From assembly GCF_014836445.1 (NCBI RefSeq), contig NZ_JACSQV010000002.1, forward strand, positions 287,466 to 351,465: 64,000 bases of DNA, given 5' to 3'. Within the stretch, counting starts at the first letter, position 1; each line of letters begins with the position of its first letter. Below, piece after piece: positions 1 through 9,800 of the stretch. Origin of the DNA: Cellulomonas avistercoris (lineage in GTDB: Bacteria; Actinomycetota; Actinomycetes; Actinomycetales; Cellulomonadaceae). The notes beneath the pieces were generated by a model. The model saw nothing but the letters and a program-made list of their open reading frames with translations, made no database searches and was not told the DNA's origin. The translations under genes and the position numbers were made by a program.

Positions 1-2996
1 TCTGTCGGCGCTCCGCGCCCGGGCAGCCGCGAGGCCAGCAGCTCGGCCAGGTGCACGCCCTGCACGTCCGCGAGCTGCTCGGCCTGCGTGCGGCACGAGT
101 AGCCGTCCGCCAGGTACACGTCGCCCGGGGCGGCGGCCCGCAGGGCGGGCAGCAGCGCGTTCTCGGCGACGGCGACCGACACGTCGTAGTGGCCCTTCTC
201 CATGCCGAAGTTGCCGGCCAGGCCGCAGCAGCCCGCGAGCGCGGAGAACGTCGCACCCGCGTCGGTGAGCAGGCGCCGGTCGGCCGTCCACGTCATGACC
301 GAGTAGTGGTGGCAGTGGGGCTGGACGACGGCCGTGACGTCGGACAGGTCGGGCACCTGCCAGCGGTCGCCGGGGCCGACGGGCGCTGGCGCGGTCAGCA
401 GCTCGGCGAGCGTGCGCGTCTCGCGCTGCACGGCCACGGCCCGGGGGTCGTCGGGCAGCAGGTCGACGAGGTCGCTGCGCAGCACCGCGGTGCACGAGGG
501 CTCGAGCCCGACGATCGGGATGCCGTTGACGGCGAACGGCCCGAGGACCTCGAGCAGGTGCTCGAGCTGGTGGCGGGCGCCGTCGAGCTGTCCGGTGCTG
601 ATCCACGTCAGGCCGCAGCACGCGTCGTGGTCCGGGACGAGCACGTCGTAGCCCGCGTCCCGCAGCACCGCGACGGCCGCGTGCGCGACGGACGGCGCGA
701 GGGTGTCGCTGAAGGAGTCGGTCCACAGCAGCACGGGCGGGCGCGGCGCGGGGGTCCCGGCGGCGTCGGGGATCCCGGCGGCCTCGGGGATCCCGGCCTC
801 GTCGACCGTGTCGACCGGCAGCGTGACGGTCGCGGCGTCGCGACGTCCCACGACGCGCACGTCGCCCGACCGCCGGCCCGTGCCGCGCGCCCACGCCCGG
901 AACGGTACGGGCGCGAAGCTCACCATGCGGCGGCGCGTGTCCATGCCGCCGAGCGCGAGGACGGCCTTGGCGACCGGGCGCACGCCGAGCACGGCGTTCG
1001 CGAGCGACGCGAGCCCCGGCACGGCCGTGACGAGCCGCGCCCAGCGCGGCAACCAGCCCAGGGCATAGTGGTTCACGGGCCGTAGCCGGCCCTTGTACGT
1101 GCGGTGCAGCACCTCGGCCTTGTACTGCGCCATGTCGACGCCCGCGGGGCAGTCCGACGAGCACGCCTTGCAGCTCAGGCACAGGTCGAGGGCCTCGTGC
1201 ACCTCGGGCGAGGACCAGCCCCGGGAGACCAGCGAGCCGTTCGCCATCTCCTGCAGCACGCGCGCGCGGCCCCGCGTCGAGTCCTTCTCGTCCTTCGTCG
1301 CCAGGTACGACGGGCACATGAACCCGCCCGCGGCGCTGTTGTCGGCGCGGCACTTGCCCACACCGACGCACCGGTGCACCGCGGTCGTCATGTCGCCGCC
1401 GTCGTGCGCGAACGCGAACCCGCCGGACCCCGCGAGCAGCGGGCGCGCCGCGGGACGGCGCAGGTCCGCGTCGAGCGGGCGCGGCCGCACGAGCACCCCG
1501 GGGTTGAGCAGGTCGCGCGGGTCGAACAGGTCCTTGACGGCACCGAACAGGTCGATCGCGCGCGGCGAGTACATGAGCGGCAGCAGCTCCGAGCGCGCGC
1601 GCCCGTCGCCGTGCTCGCCGGACAGCGAGCCGCCGTGGCGCGCGACGAGGGCGCCGGCGTCCTCCATGAACGCCCGCAGCGGGTCGCCCGACCGCGTCAT
1701 CGGGACGTCGAGGCGCAGGTGCACGCAGCCGTCGCCGAAGTGCCCGTACGCCAGGCCGTCGACGCCGTGGTCCGCCATCAGCGCCTCGAGCTGGCGCAGG
1801 TAGGCGCCGAGGCGCTCGGGCGGGACCGCGGAGTCCTCGAACCCCGGCCACGCCTGCTCGCCCGACGGCGTGCGCCCGCCCAGGCCCGCACCGTCCTCGC
1901 GGATCCGCCACATGGCCGCGGCGTCGGGGCCGGGCGGGAAGATCCCGACCGCGTCGGTGCTCGCTGCGGCCGCGAGCGCCCGCGCGGTGGCCATCGCCTC
2001 GTCGAGCGTCGCGCCGCCGACCTCGCACATCATCCACCCCGCCCCGGGCGGCAGGTCCGGCACCGCGGACGCGCCCTTGACGCGACGCACCACGTCGACG
2101 AGCCGCGCGTCCATGCCCTCGATCGCCAGCGGCGCGTGCGCGAGCAGCGCGGGGACGTCGTCGGCGGCCGTCGCCATGTCGGGGTAGCCGAGCACGACGA
2201 GCACAGGCGCGGACGGCACGGGCACGAGGTCCACGGTCGCGCCCAGGAGCGTCACGAGCGTGCCCTCGGTGCCGACGAGCATCTTGGCCAGGTCGGTGCC
2301 GTGCTCGGGCGCCAGGTGCTCCAGGGAGTACCCCGACACCTGGCGGCGGAACCGGCCCAGCTCGGTGCGGACCACGTCGAGGTGGCTGCGGACCAGCGCG
2401 TCCAGCCCCGGGACGACGTCCAGCGCACCCGCTCCGGCGCCGGCGGTGAACCGGCGTCCCGTGCCGTCGACCACGTCGAGCTCGACCACGTTGTCCGCCG
2501 TGCGCCCGAACGCCACGGCGCGCGGCCCGCACGCGTTGTTGCCGATCATGCCGCCGAGGGTCGCGCGCGCCTGCGTCGACGGGTCGGGGCCGAACCGCAG
2601 GCCGTGCGGCGCGGCGGCCCGCTGCAGGTGGGACATGATCACGCCGGGTTCGACGCGTGCCGTGCGGGCCTCGGGGTCGATCGACAGCACGCGGTTCACG
2701 TGCCGCGAGAAGTCCAGGACGATGCCGGTCCCCACCGCGTTGCCCGCCACCGACGTCCCGCCGCCGCGCGAGGTCAGGGGCGTCCCGGTCTCGCGCGCGA
2801 CCGACAGCGCAGCGAGCACGTCGTCGACGTCCTGCGGGAACACCACGACCTGCGGTACCACGCGGTAGTTCGAGGCGTCGGTGGAGTACTCCGCACGGCG
2901 GCGGGAGGAGTCGTCGACGCTCCCGCGCACGACGGCGCGCAGCGCGTGCACGACGTCCCGGACGGCGGTCCCGGTCGCGTCGGTCGTCACAGCCAC
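1..2996 (-). CDS. FAD-binding and (Fe-S)-binding oxidoreductase (GlcD-GlcF fusion type), truncated by window edge
   Basis: Reading from a GTG at 2996 gives about 998 codons with no stop before base 1, so the C-terminus lies outside the window. The N-terminal half has the FAD_binding_4 pattern (SRGGGTSVAGNA, then TLGGMIGNNACG) followed by a FAD-oxidase C-terminal region (GHFGDGCVHLR, SGEHGDGRARS). From about residue 535 come ferredoxin-type clusters (CVGVGKC...MCPSY, then CLSCKACSSDCP near 605), then a GlcF/CCG-type heterodisulfide region (DACCGLTW, AGCCGLAGNFG). The family oxidises 2-hydroxyacids such as D-lactate or glycolate and passes electrons to quinone at the membrane; the substrate cannot be read here. 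A GGGAG lies about 10 nt before the GTG; a second GTG two codons downstream is possible. Confidence 0.9.
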   Translation of the reverse strand, partial: MAVTTDATGTAVRDVVHALRAVVRGSVDDSSRRRAEYSTDASNYRVVPQVVVFPQDVDDVLAALSVARETGTPLTSRGGGTSVAGNAVGTGIVLDFSRHVNRVLSIDPEARTARVEPGVIMSHLQRAAAPHGLRFGPDPSTQARATLGGMIGNNACGPRAVAFGRTADNVVELDVVDGTGRRFTAGAGAGALDVVPGLDALVRSHLDVVRTELGRFRRQVSGYSLEHLAPEHGTDLAKMLVGTEGTLVTLLGATVDLVPVPSAPVLVVLGYPDMATAADDVPALLAHAPLAIEGMDARLVDVVRRVKGASAVPDLPPGAGWMMCEVGGATLDEAMATARALAAAASTDAVGIFPPGPDAAAMWRIREDGAGLGGRTPSGEQAWPGFEDSAVPPERLGAYLRQLEALMADHGVDGLAYGHFGDGCVHLRLDVPMTRSGDPLRAFMEDAGALVARHGGSLSGEHGDGRARSELLPLMYSPRAIDLFGAVKDLFDPRDLLNPGVLVRPRPLDADLRRPAARPLLAGSGGFAFAHDGGDMTTAVHRCVGVGKCRADNSAAGGFMCPSYLATKDEKDSTRGRARVLQEMANGSLVSRGWSSPEVHEALDLCLSCKACSSDCPAGVDMAQYKAEVLHRTYKGRLRPVNHYALGWLPRWARLVTAVPGLASLANAVLGVRPVAKAVLALGGMDTRRRMVSFAPVPFRAWARGTGRRSGDVRVVGRRDAATVTLPVDTVDEAGIPEAAGIPDAAGTPAPRPPVLLWTDSFSDTLAPSVAHAAVAVLRDAGYDVLVPDHDACCGLTWISTGQLDGARHQLEHLLEVLGPFAVNGIPIVGLEPSCTAVLRSDLVDLLPDDPRAVAVQRETRTLAELLTAPAPVGPGDRWQVPDLSDVTAVVQPHCHHYSVMTWTADRRLLTDAGATFSALAGCCGLAGNFGMEKGHYDVSVAVAENALLPALRAAAPGDVYLADGYSCRTQAEQLADVQGVHLAELLASRLPGRGAPT

Positions 2997-3056
2997 GGTC
3001 GGCAGTCTCCCACCGCGCCGCCGGGACCTGCACCGGCCGTCCAGGGGGTAGGCGCG

Positions 3057-3082
3057 CCGGCGGCGCGTGAACGCGCCGCCGG
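3057..3082 (-). terminator. Perfect 11-bp hairpin after osmC-like gene
   Basis: CCGGCGGCGCG, a TGAA loop and its exact complement sit 9 nt beyond the stop codon of the peroxidase gene and before the promoter of the upstream oxidoreductase. There is no T-tract, which is usual for very GC-rich actinobacteria. Confidence 0.7.
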
Positions 3083-3090
3083 CCGCACCT

Positions 3091-3531
3091 TCAGGACTCC
3101 AGCGCGGCGTCCAGCGTGATCTCGGTGCCGGTCAGCGCCTTGCTGACCGGGCAGCCCTTCTTGGCCGACTCGGCGGCGGCACGGAAGCCCGCCTCATCCA
3201 GGCCCTCGACCTCGCCGCGGACCTTCAGCGCGATGCCCGTGATGCGGAAGCCGCCGGCCGGGTCCGGGCCGAGGCTCACGTCGGCGGTCACCTCGAGCGC
3301 GACGGGCGTCCCGCCGGCCTCGGCGATGTCCGCCGAGAGCTGCATCGCGTAGCAGGACGAGTGCGCCGCGGCGATGAGCTCCTCGGGGCTGGTCGTTCCG
3401 CCGGCGTCCTCGGCCGCGCGCTGGGGGAACGAGACGTCGTACGTGCCGACCTTCGAGCTGCTGAGCTCGACCTGGCCGCTGCCGTCCTGCAGCGTGCCGT
3501 TCCAGGCGGTCCGTGCGGTGCGCGTGGGCAT
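3091..3531 (-). CDS. OsmC family peroxiredoxin
   Basis: A 146-residue protein of the OsmC/Ohr fold, which reduces organic hydroperoxides using two conserved cysteines. Both are visible: Cys in TSPEELIAAAHSSCYAM and Cys in SAKKGCPVSKAL, with the acidic residues of the PEEL helix. The ATG at 3531 is chosen because GAGGAG lies 5 nt upstream; the longer open frame to 3594 has no such site. The length matches OsmC rather than Ohr, but I cannot separate the two reliably. It is a single gene, ended by the hairpin at 3057-3082. Confidence 0.92.
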   Translation of the reverse strand: MPTRTARTAWNGTLQDGSGQVELSSSKVGTYDVSFPQRAAEDAGGTTSPEELIAAAHSSCYAMQLSADIAEAGGTPVALEVTADVSLGPDPAGGFRITGIALKVRGEVEGLDEAGFRAAAESAKKGCPVSKALTGTEITLDAALES

Positions 3532-3598
3532 GTCCACTCCTCGTACGTCGGTGGGTGGGCGCGGCCCGCGCCCACGTCCGACCCTAGGCCGCACGGTG

Positions 3599-4756
3599 TC
3601 AGCGTGCGCGCTCCAGGTGGGCCGCGACGACGTGCGGCGGGGCCCCCGCGGCCCGCAGCGCCCACGCCGCGCGGGCGTGCAGCGCGCGGCGCTGCCCCTC
3701 GTCGAGGGCGGCGTACAACGACGTGCGCACCAGGTCGTGGCGGAACACCAGGCGGTCGCCGCGCGCGTGGACGACGCCCGCCGCGAGCCCGTGGCGCAGC
3801 GTCCGCCAGCACTCGGTCACCGGCTCGCCCGCCAGCGCGGCCAGGTCACCGACCACGAACGACCCCCCGAGCACCGACGCCTGCCCGAGCATCGTCAGGA
3901 CCTGCGGGCCCAGGTGCTGCACGTGGGCGCGCCCGACCTCGTCGAGCTCGTCGAGCCACCCCGTGCCGACGGCCTCCACGACGCCGCCGCTGCGCTCGAG
4001 CACGCCGCACGCCTCGGCGGTGCGCAGCACGTCGACGACGAGGCGGGGGTTGCCGCCCGTGGTCCCGAGCACGCCCCGCAGCGCGGGACCGATGCTGCCG
4101 GCGTGCAGCAGGTGCTGCGCGAGCTCGGCGGTCGCCGCGGGGCTCAGGGGCCGCAGCTCGAGGTACCGCGCGCCCGCGCGCGTCCAGCCCGCGACGACGA
4201 CGTCCAGGTCGGCGCGGTGCGGCACGCCGCGCATCGTCATCACGGTCAGCGCTCGCGGCAGCGCTCCCTCACCGGCGAGGCCGGCGAGCAGGTGGAGCGT
4301 GCACGGGTCGGCCAGGTGCACGTCCTCGAGCACGAGGACCCAGGGACCCGGCTCCCCGCGGCGCCGCACGAGGGCCGCGAACAGCTCGTCGGCGCGCGCG
4401 AACCGGGCGGGCGCGTCGGAGCGCTCCCGTGGCAGCACCTCCAGGAGCGCCGTGAGCTCCGCGACGACCGGACCCGCGTCGTCGCGGCCGCGCGCGGGTC
4501 CCAGCAGGGCGTCGGTCAGCATCGCGTACGGCGCCGCCGTCGGGCCGACCGCCCGGCCGAGGCACACCTCGATCCCGAGCAGCTCGGCGGCCCGCTGCAG
4601 CGCCTCGACGAGGCGGGTGCGTCCCACACCCGCCTCGCCCTCGAGCAGCACGGTGGCTCCCCCGCCCGTGGCGACGGACGAGAGCAGCTCGTCGATGTCG
4701 TCGAGCTCCGCCCCGCGCCCGACGAGGGGGCGCGTCGGCGACGTCGGCTCGGTCAT
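3599..4756 (-). CDS. Stand-alone LuxR-type AAA ATPase (truncated LAL regulator?)
   Basis: A 385-residue protein resembling the N-terminal AAA_16 ATPase half of LAL/LuxR-family regulators. The P-loop is GEAGVGRTRLVEAL (about residues 42-55), with Arg in place of the usual Lys. The Walker B strand is WVLVLEDVHLAD, and GTTGGNPRLVVDVL is the typical sensor region. LAL proteins normally run to about 900 residues with TPR-like repeats and a C-terminal LuxR helix-turn-helix; this one stops after the ATPase and winged-helix-like region. The ATG at 4756 follows TACGAT by 7 nt, which suggests leaderless expression. Role unknown: signalling ATPase, or remnant of a regulator. Confidence 0.75.
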   Translation of the reverse strand: MTEPTSPTRPLVGRGAELDDIDELLSSVATGGGATVLLEGEAGVGRTRLVEALQRAAELLGIEVCLGRAVGPTAAPYAMLTDALLGPARGRDDAGPVVAELTALLEVLPRERSDAPARFARADELFAALVRRRGEPGPWVLVLEDVHLADPCTLHLLAGLAGEGALPRALTVMTMRGVPHRADLDVVVAGWTRAGARYLELRPLSPAATAELAQHLLHAGSIGPALRGVLGTTGGNPRLVVDVLRTAEACGVLERSGGVVEAVGTGWLDELDEVGRAHVQHLGPQVLTMLGQASVLGGSFVVGDLAALAGEPVTECWRTLRHGLAAGVVHARGDRLVFRHDLVRTSLYAALDEGQRRALHARAAWALRAAGAPPHVVAAHLERAR

Positions 4757-4763
4757 GCAGCCG

Positions 4764-4769
4764 ATCGTA
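4764..4769 (-). promoter_or_regulatory. -10 hexamer TACGAT, 7 nt before start
   Basis: Position fits transcription starting at the ATG at 4756; the site lies just outside the 3' end of the M15 peptidase gene. Confidence 0.5.
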
Positions 4770-4773
4770 TGAC

Positions 4774-6021
4774 TCAGCCGACGTACTCCCAGTGCCACGC
4801 CTCCGGCTTGCTGCCACCGGCACGGGCCCACTCGGGCAGGATCCACTGGAACGAGGGGGCGTTGTCACGCATCCACTGGTGCTGCGCGGTGCCGAACGTC
4901 TGCACGCCGCCGCCCAGGTCGACGGCCACGCCCATGCCGTGGTTGGACGTGCCCGGCGCGGCGCACATCCTGCCCTTGGCGGCCCGGCAGGCGACCTGCC
5001 CGGCGTAGGAGCGGTAGGAGTCGGAGATCGTCAGGGGCGTGCCGAACCGTGCGGCGTACGCCGCGTTGAGACCCTCGAGGGCCTCGGCCGCGTCGCAGCG
5101 CAGCTGCGCGGAGGGGGCGAACGAGGGGCTGCACAGGGCGGACGCGGGCACCTTGCCGTTCGCGTAGCCGCCCAGCGACGCCTTCCACGCGGCCCGCTGG
5201 GCCGCCTGCTCGGCGGCGGCGCGCTCGGCCTGCTCGGCGGCCTGCTGCTCGGCGACCTGCGCGGCGAGCTGGGCCGCCTCGGCCTCGGCCCGCTTCTGCT
5301 CCGTCGTGCTCAGGACGACCTGGGCCGCCTGGCGGACGCGGTCGAGCGCCTCGCGCAGCGGTGCGGTCAGGGGGTCGGTCGTGTCGGGGAGCGTCGTGTC
5401 GACGAGCGCGTCGGTCTCGGCGGGCGTCGCGGGCTCCGCCGCGTCGTCCGCGGGCGCCGCGTCGTCGGTCGCGGGCGCCGCGTCCGTCGTCGGCTCGGCG
5501 GTCGGCCCCATCGTGGCGGCGTCGGGGGTCGTCGCGGGCGTCGCGTCGGCCTCGCCGCGCTCGGCGCTGCGCGAGGCGCTCCTGTCGCGCCGGACCACCG
5601 GCTGGGCGTCGACGTCCGCGATCGCCTCCTGGAGCTCTGCGGTCGCGGCGTCCAGCTCGGCGAGGACGTCCTCCGGGACGGCGACCTGTGCCGCGTCGGC
5701 CCGCACGCGCCCGACCTGGTCGACGGCGGCGATCGCCGCGTCGACGGCCTGCGCGCGCAGCTGCGGCGACGCGGTACCAGCGTCGGGGGCCAGCGCGAGC
5801 GTCGGCTCGCCGGCGACGGACGCGGTGCTCGGCTCCTCGGCCTCGGCGGTCACCACGACGGCGCCCATGCTCAGGACCAGGCCGAGCGCGACACCGGCCT
5901 GGGCGATGCGGGTGGGCACGCGGCCCGGGGTCAGGGCGCGGGGGAGGTCTGTCGACGCGGGGCCCGGAGCGGCGTGCCTGCCGCCCGACGACCGACGCCG
6001 GATCCACTTTCTGTCACTCAC
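4774..6021 (-). CDS. M15 (VanY-type) D-Ala-D-Ala carboxypeptidase, membrane-anchored
   Basis: A 415-residue secreted or anchored peptidoglycan peptidase. Residues 37-57 form one hydrophobic segment, followed by a Ser/Ala/Pro/Asp-rich linker and an Ala/Glu coiled coil of about 45 residues. The C-terminal M15 domain carries the zinc ligand pattern TSNHGMGVAVDLGG and EAWHWEYVG. The family trims D-Ala from peptidoglycan stems. The GTG at 6021 is chosen because TAACGT ends 7 nt upstream and the hydrophobic segment then sits near the N-terminus; the open frame continues to 6564 but overlaps the divergent gene. A second, shorter M15 protein of the same architecture lies at 19875. Confidence 0.85.
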   Translation of the reverse strand: MSDRKWIRRRSSGGRHAAPGPASTDLPRALTPGRVPTRIAQAGVALGLVLSMGAVVVTAEAEEPSTASVAGEPTLALAPDAGTASPQLRAQAVDAAIAAVDQVGRVRADAAQVAVPEDVLAELDAATAELQEAIADVDAQPVVRRDRSASRSAERGEADATPATTPDAATMGPTAEPTTDAAPATDDAAPADDAAEPATPAETDALVDTTLPDTTDPLTAPLREALDRVRQAAQVVLSTTEQKRAEAEAAQLAAQVAEQQAAEQAERAAAEQAAQRAAWKASLGGYANGKVPASALCSPSFAPSAQLRCDAAEALEGLNAAYAARFGTPLTISDSYRSYAGQVACRAAKGRMCAAPGTSNHGMGVAVDLGGGVQTFGTAQHQWMRDNAPSFQWILPEWARAGGSKPEAWHWEYVG

Positions 6022-6028
6022 GCGAAAC

Positions 6029-6034
6029 ACGTTA
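6029..6034 (-). promoter_or_regulatory. -10 hexamer TAACGT for the M15 gene
   Basis: Ends 7 nt before the GTG at 6021. It lies in the 129-nt divergent region shared with the HTH gene. Confidence 0.45.
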
Positions 6035-6138
6035 GGTGTCTCGGACGATCGTCCAGCCCACTTGAGGCTCCGGAGCAGGCGAAGATGTTGTGCACATCCT
6101 GTTACCAAGCCGTCACACGTTACGACGGTGGCGGCCGA

Positions 6139-6144
6139 TACGCT
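6139..6144 (+). promoter_or_regulatory. -10 hexamer TACGCT for the HTH gene
   Basis: Followed by exactly 6 nt and the GTG at 6151, so the transcript probably begins at the start codon. Confidence 0.55.
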
Positions 6145-6150
6145 GGGCCC

Positions 6151-6591
6151 GTGCCTGCAGACGACGTGCGACCCGCAACGGTCGACACCGTCCCCTCGAC
6201 CCCCGAGCCCGCCCCCCGCGACAACCTCGACGACCTCTACGACATCGCGCGCCTCGCGCGCCGTCTCGACGTCGAGCACGCCACGATCCGCGTCTGGCTG
6301 TCCCGCAAGGTGCCGTGGCTGCCGCAGCCCGACGGCCGCCTCAACGGCGGCGCCGTGTGGCGGGCGACGACCCTGGAGGGCATCGAGGACCGCCGCTTCC
6401 GGCGCCGCCCCGGCCGCAAGCCGCGCTTCACCGCGGCCCCCGCAGCCGCTGACGTGCCGCGCACCGGCTCGATCCCGATCGTGACCGCCCGGGTCCTCGC
6501 GGAGCGTGCGCAGACCCCCGCAGCCTCGGCCCCCTCCCCCGTCGGCGTGCCCACGCCCCCGCACGGCCTGGAGTCGTTCGCGGCACGCTGA
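6151..6591 (+). CDS. Small helix-turn-helix DNA-binding protein
   Basis: A 146-residue protein. Residues 25-80 read LDDLYDIARLARRLDVEHATIR, then VWLSRKVPWLPQPDGRLNGG, a helix-turn-helix of the kind that binds DNA through a recognition helix followed by a basic loop (RRFRRRPGRKPRF). The rest is Pro/Ala-rich and probably disordered. No effector domain is present, so it may be an AlpA/excisionase-like or MerR-N-terminal-like regulator. The GTG start at 6151 is set by the -10 hexamer 6 nt upstream; the much longer open frame reading in from 4792 is the shadow of the peptidase gene. It is divergent from the M15 gene and could regulate it, but that is only inference. Confidence 0.65.
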   Translation: MPADDVRPATVDTVPSTPEPAPRDNLDDLYDIARLARRLDVEHATIRVWLSRKVPWLPQPDGRLNGGAVWRATTLEGIEDRRFRRRPGRKPRFTAAPAAADVPRTGSIPIVTARVLAERAQTPAASAPSPVGVPTPPHGLESFAAR

Positions 6592-6725
6592 CCCCCCGGC
6601 GACGCGCCGTCGCCGGACCCCGACGAAGGCGACGAAGCCGACCGAGGGGAAATTGTGAGGATGGGGTGACGAAACGCCTACCGGTCAGTAGCGTGCACTC
6701 GTACCCGGGGCGCTGTGACAGCAGC

Positions 6726-6739
6726 CACACCCAGGTGTG
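6726..6739. repeat. Inverted repeat CACACC-CA-GGTGTG upstream of subtilase
   Basis: Perfect 6-bp arms around a 2-nt centre, 62 nt before the subtilase ATG. It is a possible operator or attenuator; no family match is claimed. Confidence 0.4.
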
Positions 6740-6800
6740 ACGTCGCCGGGGGCTCTCCCGTCGTGACGCCTTCCCGTTCCGCTTCGTCCGACACCCCGGG

Positions 6801-9800
6801 ATGAGACACATGCCACGTCGCCCGATCGCTGGTCTGACCGCCGTCTCCGTCGTCCTCGCCGGCGCCCTGCTGGGCGCCCCCGCCGCCTCGGCCGCACCAC
6901 CGACCGCCGACCTGTCCGACCTCCTCGTCGACCGTGACGTCCCGGTCGACCGCGTCGAGGGTGTCGGTGACGCGCTCGCCGACGCCAGCGGCACCGTCAC
7001 CGCCTTCGTCGAGCTGACCACCCCGTCCGGTGTCGAGGTCGCCGCCGACGGCGGCAGCCCCGCGCAGGTCCGCGCCGCCGCCGACGCCACGCAGGCCGCC
7101 GCCGAGGACGTCGTCCCCGCCGAGGCGTCGCAGTCCGGTGCGCGCACCGCCGCCGCGCAGCCGCAGCGGCTCGCGACGGTGACCAACCTCGTGTCCGGCG
7201 CCCTGGTGCTCGGCGACGCCGCGCAGCTGCGCGCGCTCGCCGACGACCCCGACGTCCGCTCCGTGCGCCTGGTCGCCAGCCGCACGCTCGACAACGCCGC
7301 GCAGGTCGAGTTCACGAAGGCCCTGGCCACCTGGCAGAGCACGGGCGTCCTGGGCACCGACGTCACCGTCGGCATCATCGACACCGGCATCGACTACACG
7401 CACGCCGACTTCGGTGGTCCCGGGACCGTCGAGGCCTACGAGGCCGCGTACGGCGCCGACGGCACCGGTCCGGTCCCGGCGGGCTCGTACGACCCCGCCA
7501 AGTTCCTCGGTGGCTACGACTTCGCGGGCGTCGACTACGACGCCGACGGCGAGGGCGAGCAGCTCGTCCCGGCGCCCGACGAGAACCCCATCGACGTGCA
7601 CGGGCACGGCACGCACGTCGCGGGCACGGCGGCGGGCTACGGCATCACGCCCGACGGCGAGACGTTCGACGGCGACTACTCCGAGCTCGAGTCGGTGCTG
7701 GACTGGCCCGTCGGGCCCGGCACCGCGCCCATGGCCGGGCTCTACGCGCTCAAGGTCTTCGGCGACGTCGCGGGCTCGACCAACCTCACGGCGCTCGCGC
7801 TCGACTGGGCCGCCGACCCCGACGGCGACGGTTCGTTCGACGACCGCCTCGACGTCCTCAACCTCTCGCTCGGCGGCGCCGGCGCCCCGGCGGACGACCC
7901 GGAGTCCGCGCAGGTGGCCGAGCTGACCGCGCTGGGCACGACCGTCGTGCTGTCCGCCGGCAACGAGGGCGACGTCGAGGACATCGGTGGCTCGCCCGGC
8001 AACGGCTTCGCCGGTCTGACCGTCGCGTGGTCCGTCGGCAAGGACCTCGCGTTCGACGCCGTCGAGGTCGTCGAGGCGTCCGACACCGAGCTCGTCGGCC
8101 GGCACGCGGGTCAGAACTCCGTCGCCTACGCGGGCGAGGACGTCACCGCGACCGTCGCCTACGTCGGCGAGCGGTTCGACGGCTGCGAGGCCTTCACGGG
8201 TGAGCAGGCCGCGACCGTCGCGGGCAAGATCGCGTACCTCTGGTGGGACGACGACGACGCGAGCCGCCGGTGCGGCTCGGTCGCGCGGTTCAACAACGCG
8301 ACGGCCGCCGGTGCGGTCGGCGTGATCCTCCCGACCGAGCTCGCGGTGTTCTCCGCCGGCATCTCCGGCAACGAGCAGATCCCCGGGTTCCAGATGACCG
8401 CGGCCACCACCGACGCGCTGCTGCCGGAGATCGAGGCCGGCACGCTCGTCGCCACCATCGGCCCCGGGCTCGCGCTCAGCACGCGGCAGGACGTCGGGGC
8501 CGACACCCTGAGCCCGTCCTCCTCGCGCGGCGTGCACGGCTCGCTCGGCTGGGGCAAGCCCGACGTCGCGGCCCCCGGGCAGCAGATCGTGTCCGCGAAC
8601 GTCGGCTCCGGCACCGGCGCCTCGTCGAGCAACGGCACGTCGATGGCGTCGCCGCACGTCGCGGGCATCGCCGCGCTGGTCCGCGAGGCCCACCCGGGCT
8701 GGTCGGCCGCGCAGGTCAAGGCCGCCATCGTCAACACGGCCACGCACGACCTCGCGACCGAGGCCGGCGGCGACGTGTTCTACGGGCCGGCGCGCGTCGG
8801 CTCGGGCCGCGTCGACGCGCTCGCCGCGGTCACGAGCGACACCCTGCTGTACAACGCCGAGCGGCCGCAGCAGACGTCGGTGAGCTTCGGCGTCGTGCCG
8901 CTCGCCGACGAGCCCGTGACCATCCGCAAGGCCGTCACGGTGCAGAACCTGGGCTCGACGGCCCGCACCTACAGCACGCAGGTCACGTCGAGCACGACCT
9001 CCGGCGGGGCGACCATCACCGCCGCGCCGGCGAGCCTGCGGGTCCCCGCGGGCGGCACGGGCATCGTCACGCTGACGTTCACGGCCGACCCGGCCACCGT
9101 CGCGCGTGACATCGACCCGACCCAGCAGGCCGAGCAGATCGAGGGCATCGCCCGCGAGTACGTCTCGCAGGTCTCCGGCCGGCTCGTCCTGACGTCCGGT
9201 GACACCCGGTGGCGCCTGCCCGTGCAGGGCACGCCGCGTCCCACGACCGACCTCGAGGCCGCGGACGTCACGTTCCCCGACCCGTCGGCCGGGACGGGCG
9301 AGCTCACGTTCAGCGGTCGCGACGTCGAGTCCGAGGGCTGGTACGGCCTGGCGACCCCGCTGGTCCACGCCGCCGACTCGCCGCGCCTGGAGGCGCTGCC
9401 CGCCGGCGCGGAGACGTCGCGCTCCACGGTCGCGGCCGGCGACATCCGCCACGCGGGCTGGGCGTCCACCGCACCCGCGGTGACGGCCGCCGGCGGTGAC
9501 CCGACGCTCGAGGGCTACCTCGGCATCGGCATCGCCACCGACGCCGACTGGGCGGTCCTCGGCCACGCGCTGGCGCCGCGCATCCTCTTCGACACCGACG
9601 GTGACGGCGAGACCGACGTCGCGGCGCGCGTGGGCAAGCTGGCCGACACGGACTACACCGTCGTCGAGGTGTACGACCCGGCCGACCCGGAGGAGGCGCT
9701 CTTCGGGCCCGAGCTGCTCTACCCCTTCGCCGGGGACGTCGAGGCGGGCGCGTTCGACAACAGCACGGTCGTCGTGCCCGTCCCGCTCGAGGCGCTCGGC

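Noticed and set aside
1104..3119. Long plus-strand open frames opposite the first gene
   Set aside because: Composition and lack of motifs show they are shadows; the minus frame has clear FAD and Fe-S motifs.
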